64,000 nucleotides of DNA from Benincasa hispida (lineage: Eukaryota; Streptophyta; Magnoliopsida; Cucurbitales; Cucurbitaceae): contig NC_052350.1 in NCBI RefSeq assembly GCF_009727055.1, positions 21,829,364 to 21,893,363 on the forward strand, read 5' to 3'. The notes under the pieces are model-generated. The model was not told where the DNA came from, searched no databases, and was given only the letters and a program-made list of their open reading frames with translations. This document shows positions 23,432 to 35,119 of this stretch, piece by piece. Within the stretch, counting starts at the first letter, position 1. Each line of letters starts with the position of its first letter. Position numbers and translations under genes: made by a program.

Positions 23432-24448
23432 TAGACACTCTAGATTGGATATATCTTGTAAGTATTATTTTTATTTATTTATTTTTTGAATTTGATCTTT
23501 AATTTTCGCTTTTTGTTTGTGTTGTTTTGAAAAGAAAAGAAACACATCAAGCTGTTGGATTGAGTTTCAAAAAGAGTTTTGCATAAGAATTGAAGGATGG
23601 GGCTGGATTTGTGAAAAAAATTGAAGAGAATTGAGAAAAATCGGAGATTTGGGGTTGACAGACATGAATCGGAGAGGAGAAAAAAATTGGGGTGGTGAAA
23701 AACTGAAGGAAAAAAATTGGATCAAAGACCATCGTAAAAAATGGATCAAATGCATTGTGAATGCCATTTTGGAGTTTGAGGGAAAAAATGTGTTTCAATA
23801 TTTGTCGAGTAATCAGGCATTGATTGAGTGGAAAACAAAATTTGGATCACAATTTCATTGTGAAAATTGGATCACAATCTCTTATGAACGCTATAAAGCA
23901 AAAACTATTATTGTGAAATCAACAATTTATTTTATGTTATTTTCATAATTAACATGTAAATTAGCCTATATATAAAGGATCAAAACAGAAAACTAAGTGA
24001 ATGTGTGAAGAATTAGTGAGAGTATTTATCTGCTTTCAATTTAGGTTTGTTCTTTTTCCAAAAGAACTTAGAAGTAACAACTCCTCTCGTGGATGTAGGC
24101 CTAGTTGCTGAACTACGTTAAGACCCTGTGTTCTCTCCTTCTTTCTTATCTTGCATGTGAGCTTCTTCATCTTCTTCCCTTAGTTTTGTTTCGATTTCTT
24201 CCTCATCTTTTCCATGTGAATCGACTTAAAAAAAGAGTAAAAATGAGAGAGGAATATTCTGTTCAAAGCATAATGATTTGAAGAAAGCAGACAGAAAAGA
24301 GAGAAAATTCTGACCTTGTGTGTTGTAATCTCCTTCAATCATGTGGCCTCATTTTGTCCACTTATTACAACATATTTTCTCCTTATCCTTTTTTTGAACA
24401 ACATTTTCTTCATATTGGTCCTCGGTGGAAATATCCCTAGCCCAACAA

Positions 24449-24461
24449 ATTGGTATTGGAG
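24449..24461 (+). other. Primer-binding site of the nested copia element
   Basis: ATTGGTATTGGAGCC directly follows the 5' LTR end at 24447. It resembles the initiator methionine tRNA site TGGTATCAGAGC with substitutions. Confidence 0.6.
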
Positions 24462-24544
24462 CCTACAAGAACAAAATCAAGATCTTCAAGACACTTTAAA
24501 GAAAGCAAATCTTGGAGCTTTGAAGCAAGAAAAGAAGCAAGATA

Positions 24545-25345
24545 ATGATAGTTGCAAGATATGACATTAAAAATTTGATAGGAAAGGTATTGCATTCTTT
24601 CAGTCTTTGGAAGACTAAAATCAAGGCTATTTTGGGGCAACAGAAAGCTCATAGAGCTCTAGAAGACCCTTCAAAGTTGCCTAACACTATGATAGCAGAT
24701 GAAAAAGAAAATATGGAGCTGATTGCACATGGGCTTTTATTTTGAACCTTTCAGACAGTGTGTGCTTCATCAGGTAATTAATCAAGACATTGCATTTAAA
24801 ATGTGGTCAAAATTAAATGAACTCTATGAATCTAAAGATCTTCCTAATAAAATGTTCTTCAGGAAAAGATTCTTTACATTCAAGTGAATCCATCCAAGAC
24901 CTTAACTGAAAATCTGATGAATTTAAGAAGATCGTAGCAGAATTTAAAACTCAGGGTGATAAAATAGGGGTAGATAATGAAGCTTTTGTGCTTCTCAATT
25001 CTCTTCATGAGGTGTATAAGGATGTGAAAACAACTTTAAAATATGAGAGAGATACAGTTACCACAAATATCATCATTTTTGTCATTACAATTAAAGAAAT
25101 GGAGCTGCTGTCTAATAAATAAGAAAAATTAAGTGTTTAAGGTCTGTTTGTGAAAGGCAAAAATAAGCATCACAATAAAGAAAAAGGCAAACAAGCTTCC
25201 ATAAATGAGAATAAGGACAAATCCAAGATTAGATGCAAATATACAAGAAAGTAGGTCATTTAATCAAGGACTACACAACCCTAAAGTGGAAAAATGAGCA
25301 AAAGAATAAAAATCAAAACCAGAAAGCTCAATCAACATAGTCAGG
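24545..25345 (+). pseudogene. Copia gag pseudogene (nested element)
   Basis: The frames read SFSLWKTKIKAILGQQKAHR, LEDPSKLP, then WSKLNELYESKDLPNKMF, FKKIVAEFKTQGDKIGVDNE and LLNSLHEVYKDVKTTLKYER, the plant copia gag pattern. A zinc knuckle would lie near 25230 (IRCKYTRK), but its later Cys/His positions are lost. At least two frameshifts and several stops are present. Confidence 0.85.
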
Positions 25346-25379
25346 TGAAGCTTCAGTAGGGGAAGACTCTTTCTTTTGC

Positions 25380-28300
25380 TCGGATGCCTTAGCTACCTCT
25401 AACCAAAGAGCAAAACTTGAAAATCCAACAAAAAGCCTTGATTGAGTTCTAGACTCAGGATGTTCTTTTCCCATGACACCTAATAAGGATTAGTTTAATA
25501 CTTATAAAGAAATGAATAGAGGTTCAGTCTATATGGGTAACAATAATTCATGTCCTATGATTGACATTGACTCAATCCTCTAAAACTAGAAGATTGATCA
25601 GTAGAACTACTTAGAAATATTAGGCATGTGTCCAAATTAAAAAGGAATCTAATTTCATTGGGAATGCTTGACTCAATAAGCTGTGAATATAGAGGGAAAA
25701 GAGGCTACTGTGAAGTTTGAAAAGATTCCAAACCAGTACTGAAAGGAATCAAGATAAATAGTGTGTATGTAGTTCAAGGTGTTCAGAAATTGCAATCAAC
25801 TTTGGTTGTAACTTACAAGGAACCTAATGGAGACTTATAACATAAAAGACTTGCCCACATTAGTGCTAAAGGTCTTCAAGCTCTAGCTAATCATAGAATT
25901 CTTCCTAAAAGTGTTCATCGAGACCTATCATTCTATGAGCACTGTGTAATTGGGAAGGCTATGAAACAAAGCTTTGTTAAAGCTCAACACACAACCAAAG
26001 AAATCTTTGACTATATACATTCAGATCTATGGGGTCGTTCACCATTTCCATCTCTAAGTGGTGCTAGGTATTTCCTAACTTTTATTAATGATTTCTCTAG
26101 GAAGAGCTAGATATATTTTCTTAAAACAAACGACTTAGTTTTGAAAAATTTAAAGAAGGGAAAACAATGGTTGAATAACAGTCAAGTTGTCAAATTAAAT
26201 ACCTTAGAATAGATTATGGTCTTGAGTTTTGTGTAGAAGAATTTAACAATTTTTACAAACAACATGAAATTCTCAGACACAGAATAATGAGATACACACC
26301 CCAACAAAATGGGGTGGCAGGGAGGCTGAACAGAACTATACTTGAAAGAGTAAGAAGTCTTCTATTTGATGTCATCCTACAAGAAAAATTTTGGGCTGAG
26401 GCTACCTTCTATATAGTTTACACACTCAATAGACGCCCCCATGCATCTCTTGACTTACTTATTCTTGAAGAGAAATGGACCAAGGACCCTCCTAACCTAA
26501 GCAACCTAAGGGTCATTGGGTGCATTGGTTTTGTTCATTAGAATAAAAGTAAATTGAATGCCCGAGCCATCAAATGCATGTTTGTAGAGTACACTAAAGG
26601 TGTAAAAGGCTTCAGACTATGACATCCTACTAAAAAAAAGTGTATAACCAACAAAGATGTCATTTTCAGGAAAAATGAAATGTTTATACAGAAGAGCAAT
26701 ATCATCGAACAATTACTTCAAGAGTTAATTGATAAAATTGAGGTGGAGCATTCACTTAATCCTAATTCATATTCTTTAAGTTCAAATCCTGAAAATATAG
26801 TGGTATAATGTCTCAACATAATGATGAAGAAGAAGAGACAACCACTAAAATTGAGCAAGAGGGTCCAACCCTTGGAAGGCTAGAGATAAGAAAAGGAGAA
26901 CCACAACACCATTTACAGGGTATGAAGCTGATTACATTAATCTAGCATTGAATGCTTCAGAAGAAGTGAGTGACTCAAAACCATCCACGTATAAAGAAGC
27001 AGTAAGTTGTACTAATGTAAGAAAATGGATAGAAACTAAGAATGAAGAAATTGAGTCCCTAATGAAGAATGAAACTTGGGACTTAGTTCCTCTATCTAAG
27101 ATATGTAAACCAATTGCCTCTAAATGAGTGTACAAGTTCAAAGAAGGCATCCCTAATATACAAGACCCTAGATTCAAAACTAGATTGGTTTCTAAGGGAT
27201 TCACTTAGAGATAGGGGATGGATTACAATGAGATTTTCTCACTAGTTGAAAAACAAACCTCAGTTAGATTGCTTCTATCTCTAGTAGCACAAAGAACCTA
27301 GAGCTAGACTAGCTTGATGTCAAAACAACTTTCCTGCATAGCTACTTAAAAGAAACCACATATATGAGTCAACATAAAGGTTACTAAACTAAGGAAAAAG
27401 AAGACTACTATTGCCTAATTAAAAAGTCCATTTATGGACTAAAGCAATCACTAAGGTGCTGAAATAGAATGTTTGATGAATTTATGCAGAAGATTGGTTT
27501 CCTAAAGAGCCCCTATGACAACTACTTTTACATCAATTCTAAATCATTTTCTAATCCTGTTTATCTCCTACTATATGTGGATGACATGCCTCTATCAGGA
27601 AGCTCTAAGGAGGAGTTGAAACAACTAAAAGACCTCTTAAAGTTAGAGTTTGAAATGAAAGACATGGGTTGTGCAAAAAGAATACTTGGCATAGACATAG
27701 AAAGAAAAAAGAAAGGCACAAATTATACATCAGTCAAGTCAAATATCGTGAAAAGCTAATTCAAAAATTTCATATGAAAGAAGCAAAAAAAGTAAACACA
27801 CCCATTGCTCAGCATTTCAAACTATTGGTAGGGAATTTACCAAAAGAAACAGATCATGAACATAAAAAATTAATGTCTACAGTGCCCTATTCCTAAGTAG
27901 TGGGAAGTCTCATGTATTTGATGATCTCTATAAGACCAGACATAACTTATGCAACTAGTGGTTAGTAAATACATGGCTAACCCTGGCAAGAGACATTGGG
28001 AGGCCACCAAGTAGATTTTGAAGTACCTAAAGGGTATAAAAGAAGCTAAAGTCCTATGCAAACAAAGCATTAACTCAGACCCTAAGCTATTTGGCTTTGT
28101 TGACTTAGATTATGCAGGAGATCTTGATAAGAGAAGGTCACTGCCCGACTATATTTTCCTATTTGGAAGCTGTGTACTAAGCTGGAAAGCTTCCTTGCAA
28201 AGTCGTAGCCCTTTCTACCATTGAAGTAGAGTTTATTGCTCTATCTAGAGCTGTGAAAGAAGGCCTATGGCTAAGAGGTTTACTACAGGACTTCAACATT

Positions 28301-28558
28301 ACTCAACCAACAGTAAAGATTTATTGTGACAATCAAAGTACTATACATCTATCCAAAAAACCTCAATATCAAAATTGCACTAAATACATTGAAGTAAAGT
28401 ACCACTTCATCAGAGAGCAGGTTGAAAGCAAGAAAATTGAAGTTCTTAAAGTACATACATCAGAAAACACATCAGATATGCTTACTAAAATAGTCACTCA
28501 ACTCAAACTCCAAAAATACCTTGACATCATCAGATTTGAGCTACCTAAAAAAGGTTAG
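25380..28558 (+). pseudogene. Copia pol pseudogene (integrase, RT, RNase H) of the nested element
   Basis: In order: integrase start (YIHSDLWGRSPFPSLSG, about 26010) and the TPQQNGVAGRLNRTILERV segment (about 26300), where Gly replaces the catalytic Glu of the usual GVAER. Next are the RT segments KPIAS, VKTTFLHSYL and SIYGLKQSLR, with YVDD intact in LLLYVDDMPLSGS (about 27570). RNase H follows as DLDYAGDLDKRRSL and YCDNQSTIHLSKKPQYQN. The end is HTSENTSDMLTKIVTQLKL, with a stop at 28558. Multiple stops and frameshifts lie between these blocks, so it is inactive. Confidence 0.9.
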
Positions 28559-29340
28559 AAGAAGAGGGATTAGAGAAGAGAAACTGATCATTAATCAACT
28601 ACAGGTTGATTTCAAGGTGGATATTTGTAAAACAGTACTTATTCTTATGAAATCAACCATTTATTTTCTATCATTTTCATAACTAACATGCAAATCATCC
28701 TATATATAAAGGATCAAAACAGAAAGTTAAATGAGTCTGTGAAGAATTAATGAGAGTACTTATCTGCTTTCAATTTAGCTCTGTAATTTCTCCAAAAGAA
28801 CTCAAAAGTAACAACTCTTCTCGTGGATGTAGGCCTAGTTGTTGAACCATGTTAAAACCATGTGTTCTATCCTTCTTTCTTACTTTGCATGTGAGTTTCT
28901 TCATCTTCTTCCCTTAGTTTTTTTTATGCCTTCCTCATTTTTTCCATTGTGAATCGACTTCAAAAGAGAGTAAATATGAGAGAGCAATATTTTGTTCCAA
29001 GCATAATGATTTGAAGAAAATAGACAGAAAAGAGAGAAAATTCTGACCTTGCGTGTTGTAATCTCCTTCAATCACATGGCCTCATTTTGTCCACTTATTA
29101 CAACACGTTTTCTCCTTATCCTTTTTTCGAACAATATCTTCTTCATATTAGGCCTCGGTGGAAACAACCCAAGCCCAACAAACGCATGGAAAAAATTGTG
29201 TTTCATGTGTGGACAGAAGGAGTAGGTGGAGAAGATGGTGAAGGAAATAAACTAAAACACATAAGAAAGCTATGTCTATCAAGAAAAGCTTCAAAAGATG
29301 ACCATCATGTTGGCCAAAATATGCCTACATTTTTCTTTGA

Positions 29341-29841
29341 AAATACGTCAAACCTAGAAGAGTATCGTATTTGATTGCCACCACTATAGTGAAAAGGGAA
29401 AGTCAAAACTTATTGTTTCTACATTTGAAGATTAGACCCTAACATGATGGAATAATATGTTATAAAAAGGAGTAAAAATCAAGAAACACCTTCATGGAAA
29501 AGGTCAAGCTTCTTATGAGGAAGCATTTTGTTTCTAAGTCTTTCCATAAATGGCAAACTTTGAAACAAGGGAGCAAAAGTGTGGAAAAGTACTATGAAGA
29601 GATGTTGAAATTTCTTGAGGAGATGACCATATATGAGATCGAGGAAGTTACCATGGATCAATTCTACAAAGGACTTAATGTGGAGATTGTTGAGATACTT
29701 GTCGATCGAGAAGAAATTCGACCTTGTGAGGATTTGGAAGAGATGATGCACGCTGCCATCAAGATAGAAAAGCAACTCCAAAGAAGATCTTCAAGGTGTA
29801 CAAAATTTAAACCCAATTTCAATGCCAATACATTAGTTTAA
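29341..29841 (+). pseudogene. Gypsy-type gag fragment (Retrotrans_gag)
   Basis: After a frame change at about 29370 the sequence reads FDCHHYSEKGKSKL and LTWWNNMLYKRSKNQ. From 29494 it continues KLLMRKHFVSKSFHKWQTLK, QGSKSVEKYYEEML, DQFYKGLNVEIVEIL and EEMMHAAIKIEKQLQRRSSR. This is the classic Ty3/gypsy gag core ending before the knuckle. It is one frameshift and one stop away from being continuous with the upstream ORF. It lies inside an element whose 3' half is copia. Confidence 0.8.
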
Positions 29842-30590
29842 AAAGTTAATTTACCTACATGAGCATTTTGATAAGGTAAATCGTAGTAAAGAAAAACTTG
29901 CTAGTATTGTACTTATGCATGATAAAGGTATTTTGTCTAGTAGAACATTAAGTAGTAAGGACTCACATGATTGTAATCTTAGTACTACTATTGAACCATT
30001 TATTTCTGGAGAAGCATGTGATAGTAGTAGTGGAGTAGAGAAAGTAGATGGTAGCGAACTTGAAACTAGCATACTTTGTGCTAACATTGCTAGTCAATTA
30101 GAGTCAAAGTAACTTTTGATCCTATTGTTGTATCATTGCTTCCAAGAGAAGTAAAAACTGATGTGTGTGATTTGGAAAAAAATGCATGAGACAGAGATAA
30201 AAGCAATAGAAATGTTTGATGGAGAAATGCATGTGAGTAATACTTTGTTTATAGACAAAAATGAGAGAAAACAAAAAAGAAGTGAGTTTGAAAATTTGTG
30301 AGGTTAATAAAAGAGTTTGCTCTTTGACAGGTGAACTTCCACCAAGTGTGCCTAGCTTTTCTTTGGAGTTTTTGAAGGATATTAAATTGATTGTAAAACA
30401 AAGCTCAAAGACTATGTCTTGTTCTTTTGATAGTCACAAATTGAATAGGGATTGGAAGGACGAATATTCATCCCAAAATAATGAAATCCAAGACGGTGTC
30501 AACATTTGATATCTCATGACTGCAAGGTTGTTTTGCAAAGGGAGACCATCCAAGAGAAGTGCTAGAAAATTGACATAATTTTCTTCTTAC
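29842..30590 (+). pseudogene. Degraded gypsy polyprotein remnant
   Basis: Short plus-strand frames (29915-30112 and 30261-30509) are Ser/Lys-rich and give no clear domain. A SSQNNEIQDGVN stretch near 30470 weakly resembles the end of gypsy polyproteins. RT and integrase are absent, so most of the gypsy interior is deleted. Confidence 0.4.
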
Positions 30591-32330
30591 GACTTCAAAA
30601 ACTGCTTTGTCTGTAAATTTGTTGGAGTTATTAGAATTGAAATTAGGCTGTAATTTCTTGATTCCGGGAGAGAGGACAGTAACAAAATTGGAGAATTTTG
30701 GCTCACAGATTCGACTCGAGAAGCGCTCCGACCCGATTTCTCGCATGCCTGCTCAACCGGATCCGACTTGTGCGCCCGTCTGCTCCGATTTGCGCGACCT
30801 GGTTCAAAGCTACCCGCGCACCTCCCGCCTACTCGCGACTAGGGTGTTTTTGGGCTGGTTCGAGAGTTTTTTGGCCGGCTCAAGATGGTTCAAAGTGTTT
30901 GAAGCCGATTCCGGGAAGCTGGTTGCTGAATTTTATAATAAATTAGTTATTTGTTTGTTTTTAATGCCAAAATCGGTCCACTTTAGTATTGTTTACCTAT
31001 TATGCATGTGATGTATAATGTTGTTTGATTATGTGTGCATATAGTATCCCATATAGTTTTAAAACTCCACCATAGAAAAAGCATGTGACATACATTTGTT
31101 ATATGTTATAAGTGTTATAAAATATACACTATGCATGCTTAGTTTTAATATAAGTGTTATATTAAAGCATGTTTGATTGAAGGAAGCATGTTATAGATGA
31201 ATGCTCTAGGGTTATAATTGTTGTAAAATAACTTAGACTTCTAAAATTTATAACAAAGATAAGATGCATGCTTAGAGTTAACCATCGAGCAATCCCAATT
31301 TTCTTAGAAAATAGGTCAATATCTTGTAAAGCCGAAGTTACAAGAAAACTCACCCGACAAGATCTTGGCAAAAAGTTAGATAAGATGACTAAGGTTGAAG
31401 GTTTTTAAGTTGATGGTTCACGGAACACCTACTACCTGAAGATCGAGCTGACATCTGAGTTAGGTTAAACCGGTTTTATGTCCATGCGTGAGCGGTGTGA
31501 GGTAATAAAATTTGTTTATCATCTAGACATCGTAGGTTAAAAATCTAGTATAAAAGTTATACTCAGATGAATCACCTAGACTTAGGATATGTTTAGTTAG
31601 CCGAAATGTATCGCTAAGTATTTTATACCCTAACCATCTAGAACACTTCAGCTGGAGAGAAGAAATGTACTTTTAGCTCTAGCGTCCCTAAGAGTTCACA
31701 CCGTGAGATTCATGCTTGGCTTTGGGCCGCCCTGGGAGCGGACTCCATTCGGAGAGTGTTTGCATGAGTCAATACCAAGGTGAATAGGGGAAGTTGTTCA
31801 TTGTAAGTAGGAGAAGGAAGTGTGTCAACACATCCTACGGTCTCTTCCATTAGGTCGCACCGTGAGATTCCTATAATGCGCCTGCATGTCTGCCCTAGAG
31901 CAACTTTACCAATCGGATGGCTGTATTATAGGATTCGGAACACCACGAACTCTAGAAATTGATAGGGTCTCTCAGGTCCGTTTTCATTCTTGTTTTTTCA
32001 ACTTCAGGAGCATAATGATTCCTATCTTTGAGGTCTGAAAATGGAAGGTCACACTTACAAGAATTACTAAGTGTTAGTAAATTCTTGACCAAAGTAGCAA
32101 TAACTGAGTTACTATAGGAATAAGAGTTATTCTGGTGATAGTATCTAGTCAAGATAGTCTTGGTTCAATGGAAGAATAGTCGATCACCCCTCGGTGAAGG
32201 TTATTCTAAACCGTTGAAATATCATTGCAAAATATAATAATGAAGGGTAAATTATTAGTCTTTTTGCTAAACTTGATTGGATTTAAAAGATTAATGTTTT
32301 TACTAAAAAGGATATGTTTTTCTTTTCAGC
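30591..32330 (+). other. Long untranslated leader of the copia element, with a GC-rich patch
   Basis: The region has no stable frame. 30720-30910 is unusually GC-rich for the window. From 31030 on the sequence matches my recollection of the leader of cucurbit copia elements whose gag starts with a SSxxQLLASEKLNG motif. A polypyrimidine tract with CAG (TTTTTCTTTTCAG) lies directly before the gag ATG at 32331, so a leader intron acceptor there is likely. Confidence 0.5.
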
Positions 32331-34993
32331 ATGACTAGCTCTTTAGATCAACTCTTAGCTTCCGAGAAACTAAACGGCGATAATTACTCAAACTGGAAAA
32401 CAAATCTGAATTCAACACTAGTAATAGATGACCTGAGATTTGTCTTAACTGAAGAATGTCCTCAGGCCCTTGCCTTGAAAGAAACACAAGGTAAATATGA
32501 TTTACTAGTTGCTGAGACACGTTTAGTAGAGGATGGTACCTCAACCTGGATATTGGATTCTTGAGCCACTAATCATATTTTCTTCTCTTTTCAGGAAACT
32601 AATTCCTGAAAAAAATTTGAAGAAGGCGAGATCACCCTCAAGGTTGGAACAAGAGAGGTTGACTCGACCGAAGCAATGAGAGACTTGAAGTTATTTTTCA
32701 ACGATAGATATATCATATTTAAAGATGTTTTGTATGCTCTTCTTATGAAGAGGAATTTAATATCTATCACATGTATATTGGAACAAATGTATAAAATATA
32801 TTTTGAAGTTAATGAAGTGTTCATTTTCAGAAAAGGTATTCAAATTTGTTCTGCTATACTTGAAAACAACTTATATAAGTTAAGACCAACTAAACCAAAA
32901 TTTGTCTTAAATACTGAGATGTTTAGAACAACCGAAACTTAGAATAAAAGACAAAAAGTTTCTTCTAATGCCTATCTATGGCACCTATGACTTGGTACAT
33001 AAATCTCAAAAGGATTGAGAGATTGGTTAAGAATGAACTCCTAAATCAGTTAGAAGACAATTCTTTACCTCCATGTGAGTCTTTTCTTGAGGAAAAAATG
33101 ACTAAGAGATCTTTTACTGGAAAAGGTCTCAGAGCCACAATACCCTTAGAGCTCATACATTCAGACCTCTGTGGACCGATGAATGTCAAAGCTCGAGGTG
33201 GGTATGAATATTTCATCAGTTTTATTGATGATTATTCAAGGTATGGTCATATTTACCTAATGCATCACAAGTCTGATTCTTTTGAAAAGTTCAAAGAATA
33301 TAAGGCCGAGGTTGAGAACCAATTAGGTAAAACAATTAAACACTACGATCAGATCGAGGTGGGGAGTGCATGGACTTAAGATTCCAGGACTATATGATAG
33401 AACACGGAATCAAGTGACAAGTCGTCATACCTGATGACGACATAGAGGATCCATCGACCTATAAACAGGCGATAAAAGATGTGGATCATGATCAGTGGGT
33501 CAAAGCAATGGACCTCGAAATGGAGTCTATGTACTTCAATTCTATCTGAAAACTTGTAGATAAACCAAATGATGTAAAACCAATTTGTTGTAAGTGGATC
33601 TACAAGAGAAAACGAGATCAAGCCAGTAAAGTACTTTTAAGGCTCGACTTGCGGTAAAGGGTTATACTTAGAGAGGGGGAATGGACTATGAAGGAACTTT
33701 CTCTCCTGTTGCCATGTTTAAGTTGATTGAAATACTCTTATCTATTGCCACCTTTTATGACTATGAAATTTGACAGATGGATGTCAAGACAACCTTTCTA
33801 AATGGCGATCTTGAGGAGAGTATCTATATGGCTCAACCAGAGGGGTTTATTGCATAGGGTCAAGAACAAAAGGTTTGTAAGCTTCAAAAATCCATTTATG
33901 GGTTGAAACAAGCTTCTAGATCTTGGAATATAAGATTTGATACTGCGATCAAATCTTATGGTTTAACAGAATGTTGGCGAGCCTTGTGTTTACAAGAAAA
34001 ATCGTCATTCTACTATAGCGTTCTTAGTTTTATATGTTGACGATATTCTACTCATTGAGAATGAAGTAGGTTACCTAACTGACATCAAGAAATGGCTAGA
34101 AACGCAGTTCCAAATGAAATATTTGAGAAATGCGCAGTATGTTCTAGGATTCAGATTATTTGGACCCGCAGGAACAGCACAACTAGCCATGTCTCAAGCA
34201 ACTTATATAGACAAAATGTTGTCTAGGTATAAGATGCAAAATTCCAAAAGAGGTCTGTTACCTTATAGATATGGAACTCATTTGTCAAAGGATCAATGTC
34301 CTAAGACACCTCAAAAGGTTGGGGATATGAGACACATTCCCTATGCTTCCACAGTAGGGAGCCTGATGTATGCAATGTTATGTACTAGACCTGACATATG
34401 CTACGCAATAGGGATAGTCAGTAGATATTAATCCAATCCTGGATATGATCATTGGACTGCCGTTAAAAATATCCTCAAGTATCTTAGGAGAGCGAGGAAC
34501 TACATGCCTGTGTATGGTACTAAGGATTTGATCCTTACTAGATACACTGACTTTGATTTTCAAACCGATAAAGATGCAAGAAAATCTACATCGGGATCAG
34601 TGTTCATTCTGAATGGAGGTAGTGTGGAGAAGTGTGGAGCAAAACTGTATTGTGGACTCCATAATGGAAGCTGAATACGTAGCTGCTTGTGAAGCAGCAA
34701 AAGAAGCATTATGTTTGAGGAAATTCTTGACATATTTGGAAGTCGTTCCAAGTATGCATCTATCTATCACCCTATATTGTGATAATAGTGGCGCAGTTGC
34801 AAATTCAAGAGAACCATGAAGCCACAAGCGCGGCAAACATATTGAGCGCAAATACCATCTGATCTGGGAGATTATACATCGTGGAGATGTTGTTGTGACC
34901 TAGATATCTTCTAAGAAAAACATTACTTTTCCTTTTACAAAGGCCCTCACGGCTAAAGTATTTGAAGGTCACCTACAGAGTCTAGGTCTATGA
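32331..34993 (+). pseudogene. Copia gag-pol pseudogene with two internal deletions
   Basis: Gag starts LLASEKLNGDNYSNWKTNLN and stops being gag at ECPQAL (about 32466), where it is fused to KETQGKYDLLVAETRL just before the protease. Most of gag, including the knuckle, is deleted. The protease site is DS-stop-ATNH. Then come KLFFNDRYIIFKDVLYA, INLKRIERLVKNELLNQLED and the integrase start LIHSDLCGPMNVKARGGYEY. A second deletion at about 33415 joins the integrase core to the IPDDDIEDP segment before RT. RT keeps LYVDDILL (about 34030) but has stops around it. RNase H (TMEAEYVAACEAAKEA-like; YCDNSGAVANS) and a terminal FEGHLQSLGL stop at 34993 are visible. Confidence 0.9.
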
Positions 34994-35119
34994 AGTTTGT
35001 AAACTAGGACAAGTGGGAGAACTTTTGGGTATATGCCCTAGTTTTATATTCATATGTTTATTGTACTCATATGTTTCTCACTTAAATTCAACATTGTGAT
35101 ACTCCACTAGGAGTTTTAG

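Larger units (their letters stand above)
23892..29180 (+). mobile_element. Nearly complete nested Ty1/copia element with target duplication AACGC
   Basis: The 5289-base element is flanked by AACGC at 23887-23891 and 29181-29185. The 5' LTR is 23892-24447 and the 3' LTR 28626-29180 (556 and 555 bases); both end AGCCCAACA. The 3' LTR starts TGTAAAACAG, while the 5' LTR has lost the TG (TATAAAGC). A primer-binding-like TTGGTATTGGAGC follows the 5' LTR, and a purine-rich GGTTGATTTCAAGGTGGA precedes the 3' LTR. Both LTRs carry a TATATATAAAGG promoter-like box. The interior holds degraded gag and pol. The LTRs differ at many sites, so the insertion is not recent. Confidence 0.92.
23631..29374 (+). 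pseudogene. Unrecognised ORF interrupted by the nested copia element
   Basis: The plus frame 23631-23891 continues in the same frame at 29186-29374 once the nested element and one copy of its AACGC target duplication are removed. The two parts give about 150 residues, rich in Lys, Trp and Glu (RRGEKNWGGEKLKEKNW; FQYLSSNQALIEWKTKFGS; then VFHVWTEGVGGEDG and LCLSRKASKDDHH). No family was recognised. The C-terminal end (NTSNLEEYRI) runs directly into a gypsy gag segment in another frame. The ORF is therefore probably the N-terminal part of that gag or leader sequence, not a host gene. Confidence 0.45.

Noticed and set aside
30607..31011. Open frame of 134 codons in a GC-rich patch
   Set aside because: It lies in the leader of a copia element, has no recognisable domain, and competing frames are open in the same bases.
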